This document shows positions 8,257 through 15,353 of a stretch of DNA of 32,043 nt, piece by piece. This stretch comes from Salegentibacter sp. 24 (lineage in GTDB: Bacteria > Bacteroidota > Bacteroidia > Flavobacteriales > Flavobacteriaceae): assembly GCF_004362395.1 (NCBI RefSeq), contig NZ_SNWE01000033.1, positions 1-32,043 of the forward strand, read 5' to 3'. How positions within the stretch are numbered: position 1 is the first letter of the stretch; every line of letters begins with the position of its first letter. The notes below the pieces were generated by a model. The model did not search any database. It worked only from the letters and a program-made list of their open reading frames with translations, and was not told the origin of the DNA. The position numbers and the translations under genes are program-made.

Positions 8257-9234
8257 TTAAATTTCCCATTTCACTTCCTTTAACCTTACGGAAATCCTCA
8301 TCATGGATTTTAATACCTTCCCCTCTTCAGGAAGATCTCCGGTTAGCAGCTCCCTAAATGAACCAGAATAGGTTTTGCCCAGGGATTTCCAAACCATTTC
8401 TGTTTGGCTAAAGAACAAGGACTGGGATGGATGTTTTAATAACCACTCCTTGTCATTGGGGATAGCCTTATCATCGTCTTTCCCCACTTGCAGCAACATT
8501 TTTTCAAAAACATCAGATTTCAAAAACGAAGAAATTTTATCTTGTTGTAAAAGTTGATGCAAATCGTAAGTATGGCGAACCTTATCTTTTAAATCTTCCA
8601 GAGGGTCTTCGGTATAGGAAAACCTTATCAGGCTTATTATTTTCTCACAAAATGTACGTTCTATACTTAATACCGTAACCTTAAAAGGTTCAAGGTGATA
8701 CGCATTGATAAGGTCTACATTATTAGTCGTGGCAATAAAAGCCGCAATCAGGGAATGGACACTGACTATTTCCGATGGATGGGATTTCCCAAGACTTGAA
8801 GCTTCTACTACAATATGATCCCGTATCTGGCCAAATGCACCCTCCACGCCTACTTTATCATACCCATAAACCACTTTTCTAATTTTGCCTCGTTTGTTTT
8901 CTAAAGGATGTTCGGGAATAACAGTCATCACAGGTTCCAGTACACCAGTGACTTTTTTGAGTTTTCGCTTTAAGGAATTATCGGTTTCCCCCTCCTCTTT
9001 TATAACCACCAAATCAATATCTTCAGAAAAACGCTCAATTATGCCAAAGCATTTAGAAAGGGATGTTCCACCTTTAAACACGGCGAGTTGGCTGGTTGAT
9101 TTATTAGTAAAAATCTCTTTAAGTGCTAAGGTAACCCAATAGTCCTTTTCTACATAGATTTCAGAAATCCCAAAGTGTTGGGCAGTAGCAACAATAGCTC
9201 CCTGAAATGCAGTTTTATAATTATGTAAATTCAT
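8257..9234 (-). CDS. AbiEii-family nucleotidyltransferase toxin (type IV toxin-antitoxin)
   Basis: 325 aa. The nucleotidyltransferase core is visible: KGGTSLSKCFG (G55, G56, T57, S58) followed by RFSEDIDLVV with the two metal-binding acidic residues D72 and D74. A second family motif, IERTFCEKI, follows around residue 195. This pattern defines AbiEii/AbiGii (DUF1814) proteins, nucleotidyltransferases that inhibit growth and can abort phage infection; characterised homologues transfer nucleotides, for some onto tRNA. The start overlaps the antitoxin stop by one base (TGATG on the minus strand). On a mobile element it probably aids maintenance and phage defence. Confidence 0.88.
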   Translation of the reverse strand: MNLHNYKTAFQGAIVATAQHFGISEIYVEKDYWVTLALKEIFTNKSTSQLAVFKGGTSLSKCFGIIERFSEDIDLVVIKEEGETDNSLKRKLKKVTGVLEPVMTVIPEHPLENKRGKIRKVVYGYDKVGVEGAFGQIRDHIVVEASSLGKSHPSEIVSVHSLIAAFIATTNNVDLINAYHLEPFKVTVLSIERTFCEKIISLIRFSYTEDPLEDLKDKVRHTYDLHQLLQQDKISSFLKSDVFEKMLLQVGKDDDKAIPNDKEWLLKHPSQSLFFSQTEMVWKSLGKTYSGSFRELLTGDLPEEGKVLKSMMRISVRLKEVKWEI

Positions 9235-9959
9235 CAGGAGATCTTCCAGTTTGAAATGGTGGACAATATATTTTCGGATATTCCGAATTCATAACTACTT
9301 AAATAATTAATAGTGTTTTTAAGCGGTTCCCCCACCTCGTTAAATGAGAGTGCCTCAAGAAGAGCACCTAAAAATGCCCTCACTTTGGGAGGATAGGATT
9401 TAGCAAACTCGACCAATTTAATTTTACCACTATCAGAAAGCGCTTTAATTCTTTTCTTCAAAAAATCAACACCCTCCTTTTTGTCCAAATCTGGGATCTT
9501 CTTAAAGTCTTTCATTACATCCAATAATTGCAAGAAAGGAATAGTTTCTTGGGATACGGGTGCGTAACTTTTTGCAGGCTTTACAACCAAATTTCCAATC
9601 TTGGTTTTTATCACCTTATCCCAGCTGGCCACTCTTACCGTTGTAGGGATTTGAGTAGTAAGGCCAAATTCATTATATAGACGAAGTCCGGTTATGTATG
9701 CAACTTGCTTACCTTCTTCAAAAAGATAATTATAAAGTAATTCTTCCTCACTTGGTTTTATTTCCCCAAAAATAGTTTGTTCGGGCTTATAGTACATACC
9801 ATTTTTATATCTTTTAATCACCCCTCTTGCAGCCAATCTACTTAAAGCTTTTGCAGCAGCAGAAAATTCGGTTTGGGGAATAGATAAGCTATCATAGGTA
9901 AATACCTTCCCGGTATTTATACGATCTACTTTAGACTTTATGGATGTCGCAATATTCAT
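9234..9959 (-). CDS. AbiEi-family antitoxin / transcriptional repressor
   Basis: 241 aa starting at MNIATSIKSK. An upstream in-frame ATG at 9998 was rejected because it lies inside the promoter: a -7 box sits at 9974-9967, only seven bases before the chosen ATG. N-terminal winged helix about residues 15-60 (VFTYDSLSI...ALSRLAARGVIKRYKNGMYY), then an AbiEi-type central domain (YITGLRLYNEFGLTTQIP) and a C-terminal region. AbiEi proteins of the type IV system repress their own operon by binding inverted repeats and counteract AbiEii without forming a stable toxin complex. Matching inverted repeats lie directly upstream. Confidence 0.85.
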   Translation of the reverse strand: MNIATSIKSKVDRINTGKVFTYDSLSIPQTEFSAAAKALSRLAARGVIKRYKNGMYYKPEQTIFGEIKPSEEELLYNYLFEEGKQVAYITGLRLYNEFGLTTQIPTTVRVASWDKVIKTKIGNLVVKPAKSYAPVSQETIPFLQLLDVMKDFKKIPDLDKKEGVDFLKKRIKALSDSGKIKLVEFAKSYPPKVRAFLGALLEALSFNEVGEPLKNTINYLSSYEFGISENILSTISNWKIS

Positions 9960-9966
9960 AGCACCG

Positions 9967-10024
9967 CAAAGATAGTGAATTAAAATATAAATTGTCAAGT
10001 TTTTTACAGTATTTACTTGACAAG
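9967..10024 (-). promoter_or_regulatory. abiE promoter with dyad operator
   Basis: On the minus strand a -33-like CTTG (9999-9996) and a -7 TATCTTTG (9974-9967) are spaced by 21 bases, the Bacteroidetes pattern. The exact 9-bp inverted repeat TTGTCAAGT (9992-10000) / ACTTGACAA (10015-10023), spacer 14, overlaps the -33 box; each arm is itself nearly palindromic (CTTGwCAAG). The ATG at 9959 is so close to the -7 box that the mRNA would have almost no leader. Confidence 0.7.
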
Positions 10025-10060
10025 TACCAAAAATGAAATGATAATTAATAACTATTTCGC

Positions 10061-11650
10061 TTACTCAAATATAGATCTGACCTCCTTATACACCTGTTCA
10101 AAATTAGCTTCTAAATCAGTTTTAGAATAAGGTTTTTGATCAATAGCTGCAGGTAGATCGCGGTAAATCTTCTGCAATTTAAACTGTACTTTTTTATCCT
10201 TCCCGTCTGCATAAGTTATAAACTCTCCTTGTTTTAACCGAAAGAAAACATCGGCTCGGATTTTTGGGATTTCCTTCTCCCCGGTGGTTACCCTCGTATC
10301 AAAATCAAGGCTGTACCCGCGGTTTACACTGGTAGTTGGCTTTTTCACAATTTCAAAAAAGCGCTCGTAGTATTTAGCGGTGTCGGGGTCATTTACCTTT
10401 CCAAAGAACTGGTAAGACAAGTTACTTAAAATAGCCTTACTGGCTTTATCCCCATACATCATATCGTTTTGGATCTTATCCTGCATTACATAAATAGTAG
10501 CGATATCATAACTCCTTAGAGTGGCAGGAATGCGGTGCATATTCAGCAAACGAAGTGTTGGCGCCTCTTCCATCAGCAGGAAAGAAGCTTTAGAGTTACG
10601 CTCACTCATTTGTTTAGTGATGGTATGGATAATAGTGGCTATGACCGGGGAGTAGGAAGCTTCGTATTTGGGATTATTGACCACGGAAATAACCGAAGGG
10701 TTTTGCTCACTATTAATATGAAGCGGAACTTCATCTTTAGAAAGGACCATAAAGATCTGTTGGGTACTGATCCTTTTAAGGGCATTGGCCAGGGTACTTT
10801 TTACCCCGGCCGTTTGCCGCTCAGAATCCTTCCCACTGATAAAGGCATCGGCCATAGCTCGAGAGGTGGTATTGGTTTCCAAAAACTGGATCAGGCTATC
10901 GGTATCCAGGTATTGGTAGATAGCGATAAGGTGCGGGAGGGTACAAAACTTCGGATAATCGGTTTTTAATTTCCAGATCAGTCCTCCGATTAGCCCTTCC
11001 GCGGCATCATTAAAAAATTTTGTAGTCCCCGAGGTACCTGACTCTCGTTGTTCCAATAGGTTTTCCACCAGTACCCGGGAGACTTCATTGACGCTTTCCT
11101 CATTTTCCAGGTATCGTGGAGCGATGGGATTCACCCGATGGAGGATTTTATCAAAGGAAATAATCTTAAAGGGAATTTCCCGGTCTTTAAAAAGCGGGTA
11201 GGCCATTTCGGTAAGCTCAAAATCTTTATAGTCGTGGATCACTCCACAAAAATTTTCCTGTTGAAAATGCTTTAAAAAACCATATACTACGCTTTCGGTC
11301 TTCCCGCTTCCGGCAGAGCCAATAACGGAAGCACCCCGTTTAATATTTTCAAGTTTAAATTTTCCTTTGGTGGTTGCAAAACCGACCTGGTATTTTTTAT
11401 CGATCTTTTTATTATCCTGACCTTTATGCAAAAAGACATACATCAGGGTATTGATCAGGAGCAACGGACAACCCAGGAATAACAAAGCCGGAATCCACTG
11501 GTTATCCTGGACCCCATAAATGCCAAGGGTCACTATCAGCAATAAATTCAAAATAAAAGCAAAGCGGTTGATCAGCCTAAAACATATATAGAACAAAATG
11601 CTTACCAGCCCGATGATCAGAAGCAGTCTAACAAGATTTTCTATGTCCAT
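10061..11650 (-). CDS. VirD4/TraG-type T4SS coupling protein
   Basis: 529 aa. The N-terminus holds two to three membrane segments (about 6-25, 30-47, 52-74). The P-loop GSAGSGKT is at 111-118, and FLLMEEAPTL is the Walker B region. Further family features are SVVNNPKYE and a C-terminal REDLKQG-like stretch (VFFRLKQGEFITYADG). Coupling proteins are membrane ATPases that dock the relaxase-DNA complex at the secretion channel; in Bacteroides literature this gene is often called mobC or traG. It lies 11 bases after the relaxase gene on the same strand, forming a mobA-relaxase-coupling-protein operon. Confidence 0.9.
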   Translation of the reverse strand: MDIENLVRLLLIIGLVSILFYICFRLINRFAFILNLLLIVTLGIYGVQDNQWIPALLFLGCPLLLINTLMYVFLHKGQDNKKIDKKYQVGFATTKGKFKLENIKRGASVIGSAGSGKTESVVYGFLKHFQQENFCGVIHDYKDFELTEMAYPLFKDREIPFKIISFDKILHRVNPIAPRYLENEESVNEVSRVLVENLLEQRESGTSGTTKFFNDAAEGLIGGLIWKLKTDYPKFCTLPHLIAIYQYLDTDSLIQFLETNTTSRAMADAFISGKDSERQTAGVKSTLANALKRISTQQIFMVLSKDEVPLHINSEQNPSVISVVNNPKYEASYSPVIATIIHTITKQMSERNSKASFLLMEEAPTLRLLNMHRIPATLRSYDIATIYVMQDKIQNDMMYGDKASKAILSNLSYQFFGKVNDPDTAKYYERFFEIVKKPTTSVNRGYSLDFDTRVTTGEKEIPKIRADVFFRLKQGEFITYADGKDKKVQFKLQKIYRDLPAAIDQKPYSKTDLEANFEQVYKEVRSIFE

Positions 11651-11661
11651 AATAATTAAAA

Positions 11662-12693
11662 TTAAATACCGATTGAACTTGATTTAACGGCTACCTCCAC
11701 CCCTTTCTTAAGCCTGTTAAAAATTTTGAGGGCAAGTTGTGCCTGGGAAGTTGGAATGCTGGGCATCATCGGGATACCCGATTCCCGGATAAGCTTAAAA
11801 ACAAGGGCTTTTTCGTTAGCCGGCAATCCTATTAGCGAGGTAAAATAGTGGTTCGGGTTTTTAATAAATTCCTTTCGAGCCGTATAGGTTTCCACAAAAT
11901 TGCGCTGATAACCAAAGGTTTTATCAAAGGTCTTTTCTGCTTTTTCAAAAAAGCGGTCCCGGTCAAATCCGCGTTTAACGGTCTTACCATTAAAATTAAC
12001 TTCCGAAGCTTTGTATTTACTTCCCGGTGATAAGCTAACCGAATTGGAAGCATCTTTTCTACTTACGATAATATGGATATGGCTTTGGTTGCCTGCTTTG
12101 GGCATTCCTTGTACGATTCGCTTACCATCTTGGCAGTGTGGCGCCTGTGCTTCCAGTTTCTCAATTTCTTTTTCCCTTTTTTGAATACTTCCTTGCATCA
12201 GTCCGGTTTCTATTTTTCGGATTTCACTTTTGAGTTGAAGAATTTTAGTAGCATAAGGCTGGTTTTCGCGAACCTGGCGATCTGTACCTTTAAAACTCCT
12301 GCTATGTTCAATTTTACCGTAATATTTAATATCATTGATATTAATTGGCCTTCCGTCTATCTCCCGGTTAAAACAGGCCACATAATCCTTCATCAGTTCC
12401 CGGGTATACCTTTTTAGATCCTTGCTACTATTTTGCAGGCGTTTTAATTCGTATTTGGAAGGGCTAACAGTAATGGAATAGAACTTCGGTTCTTTCTTTT
12501 TGAGCTTGGCGGTATTGTTATCAATTTCTTTTACGACTTCCTCCGGGGTGATGGCATCCTCATATTGATTAAAGAAATGTTCCTTTGCCACTTCTTCTAC
12601 GCCTTCGTTTTCCTTTTCGAGATAGCTAACAAAACCGGCGGAACTTTGGGAGTAATTCCCCCCTAACTTTTGAGGTGTGATGGTGATATACAT
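11662..12693 (-). CDS. mobB: MobB/DUF5712-type relaxase
   Basis: 343 aa. It begins MYITITPQKLGG, the usual start of this family, contains FYSITVSPSK (71-80), a His at 130 and the metal-binding HxH motif SHIHIIVSRKD (H205, H207). Candidate nucleophile tyrosines include Y2, Y24 and Y44; I cannot tell which is used. Relaxases of this type nick oriT and stay covalently attached to the transferred strand. It is 11 bases from mobA and 11 from the coupling protein gene, and the candidate oriT lies just upstream of mobA. A coiled charged insertion (150-185) separates the two motif regions. Confidence 0.88.
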   Translation of the reverse strand: MYITITPQKLGGNYSQSSAGFVSYLEKENEGVEEVAKEHFFNQYEDAITPEEVVKEIDNNTAKLKKKEPKFYSITVSPSKYELKRLQNSSKDLKRYTRELMKDYVACFNREIDGRPININDIKYYGKIEHSRSFKGTDRQVRENQPYATKILQLKSEIRKIETGLMQGSIQKREKEIEKLEAQAPHCQDGKRIVQGMPKAGNQSHIHIIVSRKDASNSVSLSPGSKYKASEVNFNGKTVKRGFDRDRFFEKAEKTFDKTFGYQRNFVETYTARKEFIKNPNHYFTSLIGLPANEKALVFKLIRESGIPMMPSIPTSQAQLALKIFNRLKKGVEVAVKSSSIGI

Positions 12694-12704
12694 AGCAGGA
12701 AATT

Positions 12705-13106
12705 TTACAGGTTATTATCAGAAAAATTCTTTTCACCCAAACCATCTCGTTCCTGTTTGGGAATACCATCCTTTTTCTCCCGGAGGATTTTCTTTTCCAG
12801 GATGAGTGGTTTCTTTTGAGGTACTTCGGTTTGGAAAAGTGAAGCGATCATCGCCGCGGTAGGTTTTGTTTGGGTTTTCTCCATATCACGCATAATGGCA
12901 ATAACCGCATTGATACGTTTTTTAAAAGAAGCTTCGATAGTTCTCCCGGTTGGGCCCAATCTTTCGTGTGGGGAGATTTCATTATAAAAGAAAAAGTCGA
13001 GCATTGTTTCCAGGGCTTCGGTGTGCGATTTGAAGTGTGTTCTTGAAAATTCCTGGAAACGTTTTGCCGTTTCCTTTTTAAACCTGATGCCGATAAATGA
13101 GTCCAT
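12705..13106 (-). CDS. mobA: MobA, BfmA/BtgA-family mobilisation protein
   Basis: 133 aa. The N-terminal half looks like a ribbon-helix-helix DNA-binding domain (IGIRFKKETAKRFQEFSR, then SHTEALETMLDFF). The C-terminus is Lys/Glu rich and disordered. Small proteins of this family bind oriT and help the relaxase. The ATG at 13106 is the first gene start downstream of the structured non-coding region, and two copies of a palindromic 14-mer lie 10 and 52 bases before it, good candidates for its binding sites. A second frame over the same DNA is a shadow. Confidence 0.85.
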   Translation of the reverse strand: MDSFIGIRFKKETAKRFQEFSRTHFKSHTEALETMLDFFFYNEISPHERLGPTGRTIEASFKKRINAVIAIMRDMEKTQTKPTAAMIASLFQTEVPQKKPLILEKKILREKKDGIPKQERDGLGEKNFSDNNL

Positions 13107-13115
13107 AATTCACCG

Positions 13116-13171
13116 ATTTGTCGCAAATTCTTCCCTAAAAATGGGCGTTGGCAGGGCATTTGTCGCAAATT
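13116..13171. repeat. Two direct copies of a palindromic 14-mer upstream of mobA
   Basis: ATTTGTCGCAAATT occurs at 13116-13129 and again at 13158-13171 with no mismatch. Each copy has internal dyad symmetry (ATTTG-TCG-CAAAT). The start-to-start distance is 42 bases, four helical turns, so proteins bound to both would face the same side of the DNA. The position fits an autoregulatory or relaxosome site for MobA. Confidence 0.6.
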
Positions 13172-13227
13172 GCTTAAACTCAGGAATTTGAATAAATTTT
13201 AAACAACTGATTTACAGTTATTTAAAA

Positions 13228-13299
13228 ACGAAAAGGAGTGCTTAACATCGCGTAGCGTGTTACCCTCTTGCTACTCCTTTTCGTCCCGCAGCGCGGGAC
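13228..13299. other. oriT: Candidate oriT: nested inverted repeats
   Basis: Three stacked dyads lie in 72 bases. The outer 12-bp arms ACGAAAAGGAGT (13228-13239) and ACTCCTTTTCGT (13273-13284) are exact inverted copies. Inside is TAACA-T-CGC-GTA-GCG-TGTTA (13243-13262). Immediately after, overlapping the outer arm by two bases, GTCCCGC-AGC-GCGGGAC (13283-13299) is a perfect 7-bp hairpin in otherwise AT-rich DNA. This lies upstream of mobA-relaxase-coupling protein, where oriT is found in Bacteroidetes elements. The nic site cannot be placed from sequence alone. Confidence 0.55.
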
Positions 13300-13323
13300 A
13301 AAAATTCCGTACAATTTGGTCTG

Positions 13324-13347
13324 TTGGCTGTCTTAATAGACAGTCAA
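13324..13347. repeat. 10-bp hairpin in the mob intergenic region
   Basis: TTGGCTGTCT-TAAT-AGACAGTCAA, one G-T wobble in a 10-bp stem. No T-run follows on either strand. Part of the gene-free stretch 13107-13780; it may belong to the oriT region. Confidence 0.4.
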
Positions 13348-13566
13348 AAGCCACTTGCCAATTCCCGGAGAAAATTTCCGGATTAATAATTTATTGATGT
13401 GCAGGTTTATCGGCGAAAGTCAAAAATGGATAGTCCTGCGTAAATTTGAATGCTGAAGATCAGCTAAATAAAGATACATTTTTTTTATAAAATCAAGGCA
13501 AAGAATACTTAACGAATAATTTTTTTTCTATATTTATAATCATTTGAATTTTTCATTTAATGATAG

Positions 13567-13605
13567 AAAGGAAAATCCAGGTAACAGCGGATTTTCCTTT
13601 TTTTC
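13567..13605 (+). terminator. Rho-independent terminator with no obvious gene upstream
   Basis: Stem AAAGGAAAATCC (13567-13578) / GGATTTTCCTTT (13589-13600), 12 bp, 10-base loop, followed by TTTTCTT on the plus strand. All flanking genes are on the minus strand, so this would end an unannotated plus-strand transcript starting somewhere in 13300-13560. Confidence 0.6.
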
Positions 13606-13718
13606 TTAAGTTGAGAGTGAAATGCTCCTTATTTTTTGAGCACAACCAACTAAGCTATTTTTATAGTTCTGTTATAGAACTGCTTTGCTTAAAAGGTTTA
13701 TTAAGAAATATCTGAGCC

Positions 13719-13750
13719 TAAAAAAACACCTCTAAAAATAGAAGTGTTTT
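13719..13750 (-). terminator. Terminator after the radC-like gene
   Basis: Minus-strand stem AAAACACTTCTA / TAGAGGTGTTTT with one mismatch and a 4-base loop, followed by further T residues. It starts 30 bases after the radC-like stop. Confidence 0.65.
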
Positions 13751-13780
13751 AAAATCTGTTTAAAAATTACTTTTTAAAAA

Positions 13781-14230
13781 TTACAGAATTCCTTCATCCG
13801 CAAAACTGTAATAATTACCATCAGGAATAAGAATAATATGATCCAGTACTTTAACATCAAAAAATGATGCCGCATTTTTAATTTTTCTGGTCAGGCTTTT
13901 ATCTGCTTCACTTGGTCTAAGGGTTCCGCTGGGGTGATTGTGCAATAAAATTATTGCCGTGGTTAAGGACTTTAATACTACTGCAAATAGGATTCGAACA
14001 TCGACCAGGGTTCCGGTAATACCTCCATTGGAAACTTCATAAATTCCTTTAACCTTATTAGCATTATTGAGCAGTATAATTTTAAAAGTTTCCTGCAATT
14101 CAATATTATTTTTATTCCATTGCTCAAAGGCTAATTCTGCCGCACACCTGGAACTGGTTATTTTTGGAAGCAAATTTGTTTTTAAACTTCCGCTGTAGCT
14201 TATCGCTATTTCATTAACTTTGGATTTCAT
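13781..14230 (-). CDS. RadC-like JAB/JAMM-domain protein
   Basis: 149 aa from the ATG at 14230 (MKSKVNEIAISY). An upstream in-frame start at 14272 would run through a terminator hairpin and is less likely. The JAMM metal motif is intact: HNHPSG (H97, H99) followed by PSEAD with D110. Small RadC-like proteins are very common on Bacteroidetes mobile elements; despite the name a DNA-repair role is not established and the biochemical activity is unknown. It lies downstream of ssb on the same strand, separated by a stem-loop. Confidence 0.85.
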   Translation of the reverse strand: MKSKVNEIAISYSGSLKTNLLPKITSSRCAAELAFEQWNKNNIELQETFKIILLNNANKVKGIYEVSNGGITGTLVDVRILFAVVLKSLTTAIILLHNHPSGTLRPSEADKSLTRKIKNAASFFDVKVLDHIILIPDGNYYSFADEGIL

Positions 14231-14259
14231 TATTAGCTTATTTAAAGGGTTAATAATTA

Positions 14260-14302
14260 AAAGAGGGCGCAACTTTCGAAGGGAACGCCCTCTTTGTTTT
14301 TT
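14260..14302. terminator. Stem-loop between ssb and radC-like gene
   Basis: AAAGAGGGCG (14260-14269) and CGCCCTCTTT (14286-14295) pair perfectly over 10 bp. On the minus strand, in the direction of ssb transcription, it is followed by a weak TAATTATT tail; on the plus strand by GTTTTTTG. It probably reduces read-through from ssb into the radC-like gene. Confidence 0.5.
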
Positions 14303-14308
14303 GGGTTC

Positions 14309-14653
14309 TTAATCAGTAATTTCTCTATTTCCAAGAAAGAGGATTTCACTTACTAAAATTTCGGTAACATATCGTTTCTCTCCGCTTTGGGTTTCATAGG
14401 ATCTGGAAGTTAGTTTGCCACGGATAGCCACTTCTTTACCTTTATCAACATATTTCTCGATAAGCTGTGCCTGTTTTCCCCAGGCCACTACATTGTGCCA
14501 GTCGGTTTGTTGAATTTTCTCTCCTTCCTTGTGATAGTATTCATTGGTAGCCAGTGAAAAACTGCTTACTTTTTTACCACTTTCGAAGTTTTTAATTTCA
14601 GGGGCATTCCCCACGTTTCCGATTAACTGTACTTGATTTCTTAGATTACTCAT
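14309..14653 (-). CDS. ssb: Single-stranded DNA-binding protein (OB fold)
   Basis: 114 aa starting at MSNLRNQVQLIGNVG, the conserved start of SSB; the longer frame beginning at 14785 adds a basic, non-family extension. Conserved features are VQLIGNVGNAPEIK, FSLATNE, TDWHNVVAWGKQA, KGKEVAIRGKL and SYET..GEKRYVTEI. It ends at GNREITD without the acidic DIPF-type tail used to recruit partner proteins. Mobile-element SSBs protect transferred single strands, fitting the neighbouring mob genes. Confidence 0.92.
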   Translation of the reverse strand: MSNLRNQVQLIGNVGNAPEIKNFESGKKVSSFSLATNEYYHKEGEKIQQTDWHNVVAWGKQAQLIEKYVDKGKEVAIRGKLTSRSYETQSGEKRYVTEILVSEILFLGNREITD

Positions 14654-14816
14654 AATTAAAAGATTTAGATACCTGCTTTTTTTTGCAGGTTGATTAAACA
14701 TTGATTTACTTATTATATCCGGAGCGTTTTCCTTTTTTAATTTTTTTATTTCGCTTCCGGGTATGTTGTTTTGAAATGATTTCATAATTGTTATTTGTTG
14801 ATTTACTTCCTATAGA

Positions 14817-14970
14817 GCCGTTTGCTGTTACCTTTTTTGATGCTGATACATTTTCAATATTTAGAATTAGGGAAGGTTTATAAAAAGGAGGGACGACTGG
14901 CTTATGCAACCTGTACTAACTTCTAAATATTGGTATTTTGCATTACAAAAAAGGTAGGGACAGCAACGGC
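14817..14970. repeat. Long imperfect inverted repeat at the cargo boundary
   Basis: Left arm 14817-14870 and right arm 14915-14970 are imperfect inverted copies about 55 bases long, with a 44-base centre. Blocks in both arms (reading the right arm on the minus strand) are GCCGTT, GCTGT, TACCTTTTTTG, ATGC, ATAC, the 12-mer CAATATTTAGAA, and TTAG. The right arm has CCC inserted after GCTGT. The gene-free interval 14654-15353 otherwise holds only the elements listed near 15.05-15.33 kb. It could form a large cruciform or RNA hairpin. Confidence 0.6.
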
Positions 14971-15047
14971 CGGGAAGGAAATGGAAATACTGAAATTGAG
15001 AAACAACCGGAAGTGAAGTAAAAGCAAGAATGGAATTCCGATTTAGC

Positions 15048-15185
15048 GGGCGTCCTTTTTTACTTCGTTAAGTATAAAACTACACGAGGAGCGATAACTA
15101 CTATATGTCAGATACATCTTAGGAAAATAAAAAGGATGCCCAAGATATTCTTAGGGAAGCTCTTTACCCGAAATGGAGCATTTCG
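15048..15185. repeat. Second inverted repeat and a small hairpin before arsR
   Basis: GGGCGTCCTTTTT (15048-15060) pairs with AAAAAGGATGCCC (15129-15141), 13 bp with one G-T position, spacer 68. Further on, CGAAATG-GAG-CATTTCG (15169-15185) is a perfect 7-bp hairpin. No coding frame was recognised here. Confidence 0.45.
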
Positions 15186-15299
15186 CAGAATGAAGCGGTA
15201 ATGTGCTGACCGATTTACAACCAGAAGGTCTTTGAAATTAGTGGTCATAATCTCTTAAATGTATGAAGCAGAATATTTATACTAACTATTATTTAATAA

Positions 15300-15331
15300 T
15301 TTGCTTAAATACGTATTTTATTATACTTTTG
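15300..15331 (+). promoter_or_regulatory. Promoter and operator of the arsR-merTP operon
   Basis: -33 TTTG (15300-15303), spacer of 20, -7 TACTTTTG (15324-15331): a textbook Bacteroidetes promoter 22 bases before the arsR ATG. The 12-bp perfect palindrome AAATACGTATTT (15307-15318) fills the spacer, where an ArsR-family repressor would block RNA polymerase. A second AT dyad, ATTATTTAATAAT, lies just upstream. Confidence 0.75.
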
Positions 15332-15353
15332 ATCTCTAAATAATAGATTAACC

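Larger units (their letters stand above)
81..14653. mobile_element. Conjugative element backbone (ICE or plasmid), partial
   Basis: tra genes for the secretion channel, coupling protein, relaxase, MobA, oriT-like repeats, RadC-like and SSB genes form a recognisable Bacteroidetes conjugation module. No integrase, excisionase, att site or replication gene was recognised, so the element type and its true ends are unknown. The metal cargo to the right may lie inside the same element. Confidence 0.7.

Noticed and set aside
10535-10969. Plus-strand 144-codon frame
   Set aside because: Lies wholly opposite the coupling protein gene with its P-loop and Walker B; a shadow.
12848-13168. Second minus-strand frame over mobA
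   Set aside because: Overlaps mobA in another frame, would start inside the repeat region, and shows no domain; mobA matches its family.
14670-14700. Possible terminator ACCTGC...GCAGGT upstream of ssb
   Set aside because: Six-base stem around a T-run with no T-tail after the stem on either strand; not convincing as a terminator.
14706-14909. Minus-strand 67-codon frame starting with TTG
   Set aside because: Very Lys-rich, no recognisable family, overlaps the left arm of the long inverted repeat; treated as non-coding.
13228-15141. CRISPR array or integron attC cassette array
   Set aside because: Repeats are inverted, not regularly spaced direct repeats; no cas or integron integrase genes and no attC core sites were seen.
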